Shown in pieces: positions 8,505 through 16,805 of a DNA stretch of 64,000 bases. Where the stretch lies: positions 306,729-370,728 of the forward strand of contig CAZQOQ010000015.1 in the NCBI GenBank assembly GCA_964595205.1. The letters run 5' to 3'. The notes under the pieces are model-generated. The model was not told the origin of the DNA. It saw only the letters and a program-made list of their open reading frames with translations, and made no database searches. This DNA comes from JADKIH01 sp964595205. GTDB taxonomy: Bacteria > Bacteroidota > Bacteroidia > AKYH767-A > 2013-40CM-41-45. The position numbers and the translations under genes were made by a program. The number at the start of each line of letters is the position of its first letter. Positions within the stretch are counted from its first letter, which is position 1.

Positions 8505-9734
8505 TCAATATTCCGAAATAGTTTTTTTAATTATTCCGATGCATTCTCTCAATTGAGATTCGCTGATGATCAATGGCGGCGCAAAACGTATGATGTCGCC
8601 ATGAGTGGGTTTCGCTAAAAGTCCGTTTTCCTTGAGGGCCAGGCAAACGTCCCATGCATCCTTTCCGTTTTTAGGCTTTATCACCATTGCACAGAAAAGT
8701 CCTTTACCCCTGACGAGCGAAATATGATCGTGTTTTATGCTCTTTAATTCCGAAAGCAAAATTTTTCCCAGCTGATAAGCATTTTCAGAAAGTCTTTCAT
8801 CAACGATTACACTCAATGCGGCTATAGCCACCCTTGCAGCAAGCGGATTTCCGCCATAGGTGCTGCCGTGTTGCCCGGGTTTAATGTAAAGCATGATTTC
8901 GTCGCTGGCAAGAACCGCTGAGACAGGAAGGAGTCCGCCGGATAAAGCTTTTCCAAGTATGAGAATGTCTGCATGAACGTTTTCATGATCGCAGGCAAGC
9001 ATTTTTCCGGTACGTCCGAGACCGGACTGAATTTCATCGGCGATAAAGAGCACATTATTCTTACGGCAGAGTTCAAAAGCGGCGGATAAATATCCATCAT
9101 CGGGAACGATTACGCCGGCTTCACCCTGTATGGGTTCGACTAAAAATCCGGCGACGAGTTCATCGCTGAGAGCCTTTTCGAGAGCGGGTAAATTATTATA
9201 GGGAATTTTTATGAAACCAGGTGTGAAGGGACCGAAGCGGCCATAGGAATCAGGATCCGTGGACGCAGAGATAACGGTGATGGTTCTGCCATGAAAATTG
9301 CCTTCACATACAATAATCTTTGCCTGGTTGTCAGGAATCCCTTTTTTCTCATAGGCCCATCTGCGGGCAAGTTTAATGGCGGTCTCCACTCCTTCCGCAC
9401 CTGTATTCATCGGCAGCACTTTATCGTATCCGAAAATAGCTGTAATGAATTTTTCATATTCACCCAGACAATTATTATAAAAAGCGCGTGAGGTCAGAGA
9501 CAGTTTTTTTACCTGGTCAATGAGAGCTTCTATAATTTTCGGGTGATTATGTCCCTGGTTTAATGCGGAATATGCGGAGAGAAAATCGAAATATTTTTTG
9601 CCTTCAACATCCCATACAAAAACACCTTCTCCCCTTTCGATGACGACAGGAATGGGGTGATAATTGTGAGCACCATACTGATTTTCCAGGTCGATGGCGG
9701 CATCGGTAAGTGATTTGATGGTAGTGGATTTCAT
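8505..9734 (-). CDS. rocD: Ornithine--oxo-acid transaminase
   Basis: PLP-dependent class III aminotransferase converting ornithine and 2-oxoglutarate to glutamate-5-semialdehyde and glutamate, linking arginine and proline metabolism. Seen: YGAHNYHPIPVVIERGEG at the N-terminus, typical of RocD, MNTGAEGVETAIKLARRW, the FHGRT motif, the PLP-pocket aspartate in LFIADEIQSGLGRTGK, and the Schiff-base lysine in ILGKALSGG. The length of 409 residues is normal. A near-match -7 box (TACCTTTA, minus strand) lies at 9741-9748, just before the start. It stands alone, convergent with the TPR gene. Confidence 0.93.
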   Translation of the reverse strand: MKSTTIKSLTDAAIDLENQYGAHNYHPIPVVIERGEGVFVWDVEGKKYFDFLSAYSALNQGHNHPKIIEALIDQVKKLSLTSRAFYNNCLGEYEKFITAIFGYDKVLPMNTGAEGVETAIKLARRWAYEKKGIPDNQAKIIVCEGNFHGRTITVISASTDPDSYGRFGPFTPGFIKIPYNNLPALEKALSDELVAGFLVEPIQGEAGVIVPDDGYLSAAFELCRKNNVLFIADEIQSGLGRTGKMLACDHENVHADILILGKALSGGLLPVSAVLASDEIMLYIKPGQHGSTYGGNPLAARVAIAALSVIVDERLSENAYQLGKILLSELKSIKHDHISLVRGKGLFCAMVIKPKNGKDAWDVCLALKENGLLAKPTHGDIIRFAPPLIISESQLRECIGIIKKTISEY

Positions 9735-9894
9735 AGCGGGTAAAGGTAGGGAATTAAGTCAGAAGTGAAAAGGCAAATCCGGTAGAGAAAATGCTGAAGA
9801 CAATTGTGTGAAGCTGCAGGTAATGATACGATTGTTAGTATTGTTGAATTCAGCCTGTCAAGATTTAAGGTAACAAATCAGTACATTCGCACTT

Positions 9895-11292
9895 ATGGTA
9901 CAGAAGGGAATCACATTAGAGAATATTGCGGTTACGGGTATTGGTACAGAGGGAAAGGCAGTCGGGCGCCACGACAATTTCGTGATTTTTATTGAAGATG
10001 CAGTTCCCGGCGATGTGGCTGATGTTTTCATTCATCGTAAAAAGAAGAATTTTGCAGAGGGCAGGGTAATTAATTTAAAAGAACGATCGAAGCACAGAGT
10101 CGATCCTTTTTGTAATCATTTCGGAATTTGCGGCGGATGCAAATGGCAGCATCTTAGCTATGAAAAGCAGCTTGAATTTAAACAGAATGTCGTCAGGGAT
10201 GCACTTGAGAGGATTGGCAGACTCGAACTCCCTGAGATCTTTCCAATCCTGGCTTCTGCCAAAACGAAGTTTTACAGGAATAAGATGGAATACACTTTTT
10301 CAAACAGGCGATGGCTCGAGAAGACGGAATTCAACGGAGGAGAGAAAACCGATTTTCCGGCATTGGGCTTTCATGTGCCCATGCGTTTCGATAAGATCCT
10401 GGATATACAGAAATGTTACCTGCAGGATGATGTGGGAAACAACATTCGTCTTGAGACGAGAAACTTCTGCATTGAAAACAACATGCCCTTCTTCGATCTG
10501 CAATCCCAGGAAGGTTTAATGAGGAACCTGATCATTCGCAATTCTTCAATTGGCGAATGGATGGTGATTGCGGTATTTTTCAGGGATGACATCGAATCAA
10601 TAAACAAGTTATTGAATCACCTGAAGTCGGAATTTCCGTTTATCACTTCCCTGCTTTACATAGTCAACAGCAAGAAAAATGATACGATTTATGATCAGGA
10701 TGTAAGAGTTTTTCACGGGCGGGAATTCATCGTTGAAAAGATGGAAGGATTATCGTACAGGATCAGTGCTAAGTCATTTTACCAGACGAATTCTTACCAG
10801 GCCCATGAACTCTACAGGATTGCAAGGGAATTTGCCGGGCTCACGGGCACTGAAATCGTTTATGATTTATATACCGGGACCGGGACCATTGCTTCATTTA
10901 TTTCCGCTCATGCCCGACAGGTGATTGGCATCGATTATATTGAAGACGCCATCCTTGATGCGAGACAGAATGCAATCGACAATAATATCAGGAATGTTTT
11001 TTTCCACGCGGGCGACATCAGGGATACGCTGAGCGAAGAATTCATAAATAAAAATGGCAGTCCCGACGTTATTATCACCGATCCGCCGCGGGCAGGAATG
11101 CATGAAGATGTGGTACGGTCAATAGTAAAGGCCGGGCCGGGCCGGATCGTTTATGTGAGCTGCAATCCTTCGACACAGGCACGTGACCTGCAACTTCTGA
11201 GCGATGATTATCGTATTGAAAAAATACAGCCGGTAGATATGTTCCCTCACACTTCACATGTTGAAAACGTGGTTTTACTGGTTAAAAAATAA
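9895..11292 (+). CDS. rlmD: 23S rRNA (uracil-C5)-methyltransferase, RlmD/RumA family
   Basis: SAM-dependent m5U methyltransferase. It starts with a TRAM domain, followed by iron-sulfur cysteines in CNHFGICGGCKWQHLSY (C-x5-C-x2-C) with a likely fourth in IQKCYLQ. The C-terminal Rossmann domain has YDLYTGTGTIASF (SAM binding), ITDPPRAGM and the catalytic cysteine in YVSCNPSTQARD. Family members RlmC, RlmD and TrmA-like enzymes are hard to separate, so the target uridine is inferred. A TACATTCG box six bases before the ATG is one base off the -7 consensus. First gene of a three-gene operon; the next start follows directly. Confidence 0.9.
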   Translation: MVQKGITLENIAVTGIGTEGKAVGRHDNFVIFIEDAVPGDVADVFIHRKKKNFAEGRVINLKERSKHRVDPFCNHFGICGGCKWQHLSYEKQLEFKQNVVRDALERIGRLELPEIFPILASAKTKFYRNKMEYTFSNRRWLEKTEFNGGEKTDFPALGFHVPMRFDKILDIQKCYLQDDVGNNIRLETRNFCIENNMPFFDLQSQEGLMRNLIIRNSSIGEWMVIAVFFRDDIESINKLLNHLKSEFPFITSLLYIVNSKKNDTIYDQDVRVFHGREFIVEKMEGLSYRISAKSFYQTNSYQAHELYRIAREFAGLTGTEIVYDLYTGTGTIASFISAHARQVIGIDYIEDAILDARQNAIDNNIRNVFFHAGDIRDTLSEEFINKNGSPDVIITDPPRAGMHEDVVRSIVKAGPGRIVYVSCNPSTQARDLQLLSDDYRIEKIQPVDMFPHTSHVENVVLLVKK

Positions 11293-11841
11293 ATGAAAAT
11301 GAGAAAGTCGAATTTTCTTTTCTTTATTTCTTTAGTCATCTTCCTGAATATAAAATGCCTGGGCCGCGGCACCGACACTCTTTCGGAGAGCGCCTCCGCA
11401 GATCCGGCACAGGAACAACTGCAATTGTGTTTTATCTACTCCAACCTTCTTGGCTTCAACATCGATCATGTTGATAATCCCCGATTGTACGAAGGTGTGA
11501 ATGAGTGGCTCGGTACTCCATACAGGTACAGCGGCAACACAAGGAAGGGCGTGGATTGTTCGGGGCTGGTGTGTGAATTGTACAAGGACTGCTACGGGAA
11601 GGTATTGACCGGATGTGCGAGTGACATGTATAAGAATTCCGAACAGATCAGCCGGTCGGAGCTTCGGGAGGGCGACCTGGTATTTTTTAAAATCAGGAAA
11701 AAACGTATTTCACATGTAGGCGTCTATCTCGGTCAAAACAGATTTGTTCATGCAAGTTTGCAAAACGGCGTAATAGTGAGTAACCTTGACGATCCTTATT
11801 ATGAAAAGTATTTTTACAGGGCAGGGAGAATTAAGCCCTGA
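11293..11841 (+). CDS. NlpC/P60 family cell-wall endopeptidase
   Basis: A secreted cysteine peptidase that cuts peptide stems of peptidoglycan. Seen: N-terminal signal sequence (residues 6-22), the catalytic cysteine in KGVDCSGLVCELY, the catalytic histidine in RISHVGVYLG, and a third polar residue in RFVHAS. At 182 residues it is a single catalytic domain with a short N-terminal extension and no SH3 or LysM domain. The ATG follows the rlmD stop codon with no gap. It could be a lipoprotein (a cysteine occurs in NIKCLGRG), but the lipobox is imperfect. Confidence 0.9.
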   Translation: MKMRKSNFLFFISLVIFLNIKCLGRGTDTLSESASADPAQEQLQLCFIYSNLLGFNIDHVDNPRLYEGVNEWLGTPYRYSGNTRKGVDCSGLVCELYKDCYGKVLTGCASDMYKNSEQISRSELREGDLVFFKIRKKRISHVGVYLGQNRFVHASLQNGVIVSNLDDPYYEKYFYRAGRIKP

Positions 11842-11853
11842 ACCATTCAACTC

Positions 11854-12360
11854 ATGGAAGATTCACGTACACTATTATTGGACGAAAAGCAGGTGATGCG
11901 CCGCATCGACCGTTTGGCTTACCAGATCTATGAGGATAATTCTTCGGTGAAAGAAATAATCCTTGCCGGAATCATGAAAAGCGGTTTTCAGCTATGCGAA
12001 AAAATTGCAGAGAGCCTTCGGAAAATTTCTCCACTGAAAGTCATCACTGCCGAGGTTCACATAAACAAACACAGCCAGTTGTCGAACGACATATCGCTTT
12101 CAATCAGGGAAGATCAATTGCAGGGAAAGGTTGTTATTCTGATCGACGATGTGTTGAATTCCGGAAAGACGCTGATGTATGCATTGAAGCCATTTCTTGC
12201 TTCGGATATTAAAAAGATACGGACGGTGGTATTGATTGACAGGAATCATAAGCGCTTCCCGGTTGCGGCTGACTTCACCGGAATCTCCCTCGCGACCACG
12301 CTCAAAGAACATGTATCGGTTGAGTTTGCAAAGGACGGTGTTTCTGCTTGGCTAAGCTGA
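11854..12360 (+). CDS. Phosphoribosyltransferase family protein (PyrR/Hpt-like)
   Basis: Type I phosphoribosyltransferase fold with the PRPP-binding signature VVILIDDVLNSGKTLMYAL at about residues 90-108. The N-terminal EIILAGIMKSGFQLCEKIAE and the size (168 residues) recall PyrR, which in some bacteria is a uracil phosphoribosyltransferase and an RNA-binding regulator of pyrimidine genes, and also hypoxanthine transferases. The substrate cannot be settled from sequence. Last gene of the rlmD operon, 12 nt after the NlpC gene. It ends exactly where the opposite-strand aroK gene ends, with no base between the two stop codons. Confidence 0.82.
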   Translation: MEDSRTLLLDEKQVMRRIDRLAYQIYEDNSSVKEIILAGIMKSGFQLCEKIAESLRKISPLKVITAEVHINKHSQLSNDISLSIREDQLQGKVVILIDDVLNSGKTLMYALKPFLASDIKKIRTVVLIDRNHKRFPVAADFTGISLATTLKEHVSVEFAKDGVSAWLS

Positions 12361-12873
12361 TCAGCCTTTACTGAAAGCCCTGATCTTTTCTGCCAGTGAT
12401 TTTGGATTCAGGCTGGCAGCATTTACGGTAATCATTGCCTTTCGGTAAACAGGAATTCTTACTGCGAGATGCCCGGTGATCTGCTCCACCAGTTCGATAT
12501 CGTTCAGCTTTTCGATCAGCGGACGTCCTGCCCGGGATGTTGCGAGACGGTGAAAGAGTAATCCTGCATTTGCCTCGAGGTAAACCGTCACACCATTTTC
12601 ATTCATCCAATCCATATTGTCAAAATAACAGGGAGTTCCTCCGCCGGTGGCGACAATGATATTTTCCGATTTGGCAGTTGAACGCAAGACATCTTTTTCG
12701 ATATCCCTGAAAAATTCCTGACCCTCGATTTCAAAGACAGAGGATATTGTCTTGCCTGTTTTGTCAACGACAAGTTTATCGGTATCGGCAATTTTATAAT
12801 TGAAAATTTTAGCCAGGGCCTCGGCAGTTTTGGTCTTGCCACTCCCCATATATCCTACCAGGTAGATTCTCAT
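12361..12873 (-). CDS. aroK: Shikimate kinase
   Basis: Phosphorylates shikimate with ATP, fifth step of chorismate synthesis. Seen: Walker A GYMGSGKTKTAEAL, the DTD motif (IADTDKLV) that binds magnesium and shikimate, the arginine of EGQEFFRDIE, the GGG loop (VATGGGTPCY), and the lid arginine in SRAGRPLIE. The length of 170 residues is normal. It lies 15 nt downstream of the USP gene on the same strand and probably shares its transcript. Confidence 0.95.
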   Translation of the reverse strand: MRIYLVGYMGSGKTKTAEALAKIFNYKIADTDKLVVDKTGKTISSVFEIEGQEFFRDIEKDVLRSTAKSENIIVATGGGTPCYFDNMDWMNENGVTVYLEANAGLLFHRLATSRAGRPLIEKLNDIELVEQITGHLAVRIPVYRKAMITVNAASLNPKSLAEKIRAFSKG

Positions 12874-12888
12874 AAATTTTTTGAAAAA

Positions 12889-13710
12889 TTATTCCGGCAA
12901 CCTGGTATGAATAATTAACAGATTACACGGTAAATTTTTTAGAATCGATTCAATTCCATTATTGTTTGAGATCCTGTCGAATATCAGCAGATGATGATCG
13001 GAAGAATGAGTGATGATCAGGTCCATGTCGTTCTTAAAAGCATATTCGGAAATCGATGCACAGTTTTCCTTTTCGAGAGAAAAATACCTGGCGGCAGTCT
13101 TTTTCTCGTTGATGGTTGGATTGGGGTGAATGGAATCTTCACTTTCCGGTGTATGAAAATCGTTCGAAAGTTCTTCGGACTGATCGGGCTGGTAGCCAGA
13201 GACAAACAGTACCTGCGCATTTTCTTTTTCGGCAAAATAAAACGCAGACCGCAAAGTTGTTTCGGATTTTTTATGATCGTTGCTATTGACGACAATTTTT
13301 TTATTTGCGGCGGCTGAAGCATTTCTGATGATGAGCACGGAACACTTTGCTTTTGTGGCGAGACCTGTAGCGATCAGACCTGCAGGCAGATTAAAATTTT
13401 CATTTTGTGATGCGCCGGCGATCAGCAAATCTGCCACTTCATTTTTACAGACTTTAAGGATGCTGTTTACGATGTCGCCCTGTTCCCAATAGATTCTTGA
13501 ATTGCCATCGTGGAAGCCGTTAGCATTGAGAATACCGGCAAGCTCTCTTTGTTTCTCGCTCGTCTTTTTGCCGACATGTATGAAAACTGTAAGGGCATTA
13601 TGGAGAAGGCTCTGCCGGCGGGTTTCTGAAATCAGAAAAGGTAATCCCGGCGAGAATTCCACGGCCAATGCAATCGTTTCAAATGGTATCGGAGGCTTGC
13701 CTTTTATCAT
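12889..13710 (-). CDS. Tandem universal stress protein (UspA family)
   Basis: Two USP domains of about 135 residues each. The first carries a nucleotide-site-like glycine segment near GLIATGLATKAKCSVLIIRN; the second ends in CNLLIIHTRLPE and has LIITHSSDHHLL. The ATP-binding loop G-x2-G-x9-G(S/T) is not well kept in the second half, so that half may not bind nucleotide. The role is general stress adaptation. The gene lies 69 nt downstream of the TerC gene and 15 nt upstream of aroK, all on one strand. Confidence 0.8.
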   Translation of the reverse strand: MIKGKPPIPFETIALAVEFSPGLPFLISETRRQSLLHNALTVFIHVGKKTSEKQRELAGILNANGFHDGNSRIYWEQGDIVNSILKVCKNEVADLLIAGASQNENFNLPAGLIATGLATKAKCSVLIIRNASAAANKKIVVNSNDHKKSETTLRSAFYFAEKENAQVLFVSGYQPDQSEELSNDFHTPESEDSIHPNPTINEKKTAARYFSLEKENCASISEYAFKNDMDLIITHSSDHHLLIFDRISNNNGIESILKNLPCNLLIIHTRLPE

Positions 13711-13779
13711 ATGACCAAACTACGATATATCCCCCATTAATGCAAAAATCCGCCACCCACAGGAGCAGAAAAAGGACTG

Positions 13780-14502
13780 TTAATTCGATTTATGCTGGAC
13801 TTTTCTCAGCCTGATATTCAGTAATTCCACGATGAGCGAAAAAGCCATACCGAAATACACGTAGTTCTTTTCGATGTGAATGTGCATTCCTTCTAACACA
13901 AGTAATACACCGATTGCGACCAGGAAGACGAGGGCAAGCATTTTAATGGTTGGATACCTTCCGATAAATTCACTCACATACGGAGCAAAGAGCAGCATGA
14001 CGAACATGGAGATGACAACCGCTGAAATCATAACAGGCAAATCCCTGCTTAAGCCAACGGCAGTTAATATTGAATCGAAAGAAAAAATGATATCGATAAA
14101 AGTTATCTGAATGATAGCCTGCGTCACGGTGATGCTGCGGTTTTTGGATATTTGTCCGGGTTCATGTCCTTTAACCTTATGATAAATCTCAACGATCGTT
14201 TTGTAGAGCAGGAAGACGCCTCCTGCAAAAAGTATGAGATCTCTCCCGCTAACTCCGAGGCTTGTGATATAGAATAAAGGCTTGACAAGCCGGACGAGGT
14301 AGGAAATTCCCAGCAATAAAAATATCCGGAAAACCATGGCCAGCATCAATCCGATAGCCCGTGCTCTTTTCTGTTCTGCTTTCGGAAGATTGGCGCAGAT
14401 TAAGGCAATGAAAATGATATTATCGATGCCGAGAATGATTTCAAGAAAGACCAGTGTCGTCAGGCTGATAATTCCTTCAGTCGAAAAAATGTCTAACAAC
14501 AT
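13780..14502 (-). CDS. TerC family integral membrane protein
   Basis: Seven-helix membrane protein of the TerC/Alx family, which handles metal ions (manganese efflux in some members) and can support membrane protein metalation. Seen: the two acidic intramembrane motifs of the family, EIILGIDNIIFI at about residues 21-32 and DIIFSFDSILTAVGLS at about 136-151, with helices covering almost the whole 240 residues. No tellurite-resistance partner genes are nearby, so a tellurite role has no support here. Confidence 0.9.
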   Translation of the reverse strand: MLLDIFSTEGIISLTTLVFLEIILGIDNIIFIALICANLPKAEQKRARAIGLMLAMVFRIFLLLGISYLVRLVKPLFYITSLGVSGRDLILFAGGVFLLYKTIVEIYHKVKGHEPGQISKNRSITVTQAIIQITFIDIIFSFDSILTAVGLSRDLPVMISAVVISMFVMLLFAPYVSEFIGRYPTIKMLALVFLVAIGVLLVLEGMHIHIEKNYVYFGMAFSLIVELLNIRLRKVQHKSN

Positions 14503-14588
14503 ATATCGGCAATTAAAAGAGTGGTAATCATTAGGTTAACACTGCCTGCGTTGAATCTAAACAGGCAAGGTCGCGCAAATTTATCACT

Positions 14589-16259
14589 TTATTTATAAAC
14601 CTTAAGAACTCTTGCAGATGGTTCCTGGATATTTCCGGACCAATTTGGTAACCAGTAATGTGGGATCACATTCCATTTATCACCGAAGTATTCTCTGAAC
14701 TTTTTCATGTAATAAAAAGCTTCTTTGGTCGGAGGTGTGATTAATGGATGAAATTTATTTTTATCTCTTTCGAATTCTTTATCGGTGACTTTCTGGTTGA
14801 GATATTCCTGAACCCATTCGAACCATGATTTCTCTTTTCCGGAAACACCATCAGAGAAGGCCTCCTTCTTTCGCCAGATCACATCCTCAGGCAATACAGG
14901 TTTGTTTTTATAGACGTCGGTGAATGCTTTCCTGATGAAATATTTTTCCATCTGATTCGGTGTAGGCAATTTCCAGGCAGTAGGAATACCGCGGAAATAA
15001 TCGACAACTTCCCGGTCGAGAAAAGGAACCCGTGCTTCCAGTCCATGACAGGAAATCGCGCGATCTACACGCAGGCCGTCAAAGAGGTGGATTTCATCGA
15101 GCAACCGGTAATGATCGTTTCGTGCTTCTTCGGCACCAGGATTCATGTAGAAATAGAGGTAACCCATTTGCCCTTCGTCAGCACCATCACCGTTGAGAAT
15201 AACTTTTATATCCGTATTGCCGCTGATGTATTTCCCGAGAAGGAATTGTCCAACGCTTGCACGAATGGTTGTGATGTCGAATGTCTCGGTAGCGCGAATC
15301 ACATCGTCGATCACGCTCAGACCTTCCTGCGGAGTGAAATAGATTACATGATGTTCGATGTTACCATAAAGCTCGTTTACATGTGCTGCAACTTTTCTTG
15401 CAAAGACGATGTCTGTTCCTTCTTTCATTCCAATGCTGAACGAATGAAGTTTTTTTCCGGGGTAATCTTCGGCGAGAATTTTTGCGGCAATGGAACACAC
15501 AAGACTTGAGTCGAGTCCGCCGGAAAGCAAACATCCCACAGGCCTGTCGGATATCAGACGCCGACGCACGGCCTTTTCCAAGATACTAACAACTTCGACA
15601 GAATCTTTTTCAACGGGAACATCGCTGGTTTTGGTAGAGATGATTTTTTCCCAATAGGTAGTTGTCTCGGGAGATTGTCCCGGAAGCCATTTCAGAATAG
15701 TCTTCTGATCGATTCTTTTCACTTCATCAAACAGGTTACTGAGTCCGGACAAAAGGCTGCTGAATCCGAAGCTCAGATTATCGGCCGACACAGCATAAAA
15801 TAACGGCCTAACGCTAAGAGGGTCGGTATTCAGATGAATGGAAATGAAACGGTCATTTTCAAATTCGATAATTCCAAAGCTGTATTCACCTATCAGTTCC
15901 CTGTTCAGTTTTTTTATGTCGTAATTAAATAGTTTATAAAGTGGAAGTATGACTGCGCAATCGGAACCGGTTTTACTTACGTTCAGTTTATATTTATCGA
16001 TGAGTTCGCGGAAGTTGTAAATTTCTCCATTGCAAACGAGATAATATGTTTTGTTACCGCTGATGAGATGAAACGGCTGGTCGCCATCGATATCGAGACC
16101 GATAATGGCAAGTCTGTGGAAGCCAATAAAACACTTTCGGTTAAATACGATCAGGCTTCTGTCGGGACCCCGTGATTTAAGCGTTTGAAATGATCCAAAA
16201 ATATCTGCAGGTGATTTACTTTCCGTTATTTCTCCCAGCAATCCATATATGCCGCACAT
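14589..16259 (-). CDS. asnB: Asparagine synthetase B (glutamine-hydrolysing)
   Basis: Makes asparagine from aspartate, glutamine and ATP. The N-terminal class II glutaminase domain begins MCGIYGL with Cys2 as nucleophile, then RGPDRS and NGEIYN. The synthetase domain has the PP-loop LLSGGLDSSLVCS and NGDGADEGQMGYLYF. The length of 556 residues matches E. coli AsnB (554). The C-terminal KLPTPNQMEKYFIRKAF segment supports a true AsnB rather than an exopolysaccharide-cluster homologue. A TTGACA-like box sits upstream but does not fit the Bacteroidota promoter type, so I do not call it. Confidence 0.94.
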   Translation of the reverse strand: MCGIYGLLGEITESKSPADIFGSFQTLKSRGPDRSLIVFNRKCFIGFHRLAIIGLDIDGDQPFHLISGNKTYYLVCNGEIYNFRELIDKYKLNVSKTGSDCAVILPLYKLFNYDIKKLNRELIGEYSFGIIEFENDRFISIHLNTDPLSVRPLFYAVSADNLSFGFSSLLSGLSNLFDEVKRIDQKTILKWLPGQSPETTTYWEKIISTKTSDVPVEKDSVEVVSILEKAVRRRLISDRPVGCLLSGGLDSSLVCSIAAKILAEDYPGKKLHSFSIGMKEGTDIVFARKVAAHVNELYGNIEHHVIYFTPQEGLSVIDDVIRATETFDITTIRASVGQFLLGKYISGNTDIKVILNGDGADEGQMGYLYFYMNPGAEEARNDHYRLLDEIHLFDGLRVDRAISCHGLEARVPFLDREVVDYFRGIPTAWKLPTPNQMEKYFIRKAFTDVYKNKPVLPEDVIWRKKEAFSDGVSGKEKSWFEWVQEYLNQKVTDKEFERDKNKFHPLITPPTKEAFYYMKKFREYFGDKWNVIPHYWLPNWSGNIQEPSARVLKVYK

Positions 16260-16349
16260 AAATTAATATTAATGAAGGTTAAAATGAATTTTAAAGAATA
16301 GTGAATATAGGTTATAAATTTATTTTGTCAAGTATTAGTTTCGATAAAG

Positions 16350-16423
16350 TCGGGGTGGCCGGATTCGAACCGACGACCTCCAGCACCCCATGCTGGCGCG
16401 CTACCAGGCTACGCTACACCCCG
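16350..16423 (-). tRNA. tRNA-Pro, anticodon GGG
   Basis: The minus strand folds into a full cloverleaf: a 7-bp acceptor stem CGGGGTG/CACCCCG, a D-arm with AGCCTGGTA loop, anticodon stem CCAGC/GCTGG around loop ATGGGGT (anticodon GGG), a five-base variable loop, and a T-arm GTCGG/CCGGC with loop TTCGAAT. The discriminator is A and no CCA is encoded. The unusual first base C1 is typical of tRNA-Pro. Confidence 0.96.
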
Positions 16424-16805
16424 TAAACTTTATTTTTAGCAGATAGTTACCCGTCCATCCGTAAAATGGCCGGCTAAGATATAATTTTTAGCTTTTTTAA
16501 AAGGGATTTTAAGTGTAAAGTATCGCTGAATAAATTTATTTCTGGCTTCACAATTCCGGTGATGATGCATCCCCGGGAATTTCTTACGTCAGGTTAAAAT
16601 TTTTTGAATGGGGAGTATGTGCATTATTGGTGTTTTTTAATATGATTTCATGATTTTTTTGAGACAGATCATAGCATCATTTAATCAATTCTTACAAATG
16701 GACCTGATTGCATGAATTACCCCCCTGCCCTCTTGCTCCGGATATATTTTAGTGTGTTCAGTAATAGCTCTGGTCATCAACAGGAGTTATTCGAAAAACA
16801 CAAGT
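16424..16805. other. 382-bp gap between tRNA-Pro and the giant PKD gene
   Basis: AT-rich; I see no gene, strong hairpin or consensus promoter. Two in-frame upstream start choices for the giant gene fall at its right end (16752 and the preferred 16806). The promoters of the tRNA (leftward) and of the giant gene (rightward) should lie here but have no clear TAnnTTTG box. Confidence 0.5.

Noticed and set aside
9804..9995. Small frame overlapping the rlmD start
   Set aside because: Out of frame with rlmD, low-complexity, and the rlmD start has a better context.
13780..14502. TerC as part of a tellurite resistance or phage defence operon
   Set aside because: No terA, terB, terD or related genes are nearby; its neighbours are USP and aroK.
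15045..15509. Open frame of 154 codons opposite asnB
   Set aside because: Antisense to a well conserved enzyme; its composition follows the codon pattern of the opposite strand.
16280..16330. TTGACA with TATATT at 16-bp spacing upstream of asnB (minus strand)
   Set aside because: Looks like an E. coli-type promoter, but the Bacteroidota sigma factor uses TTTG/TAnnTTTG, and the region is AT-rich enough for chance.
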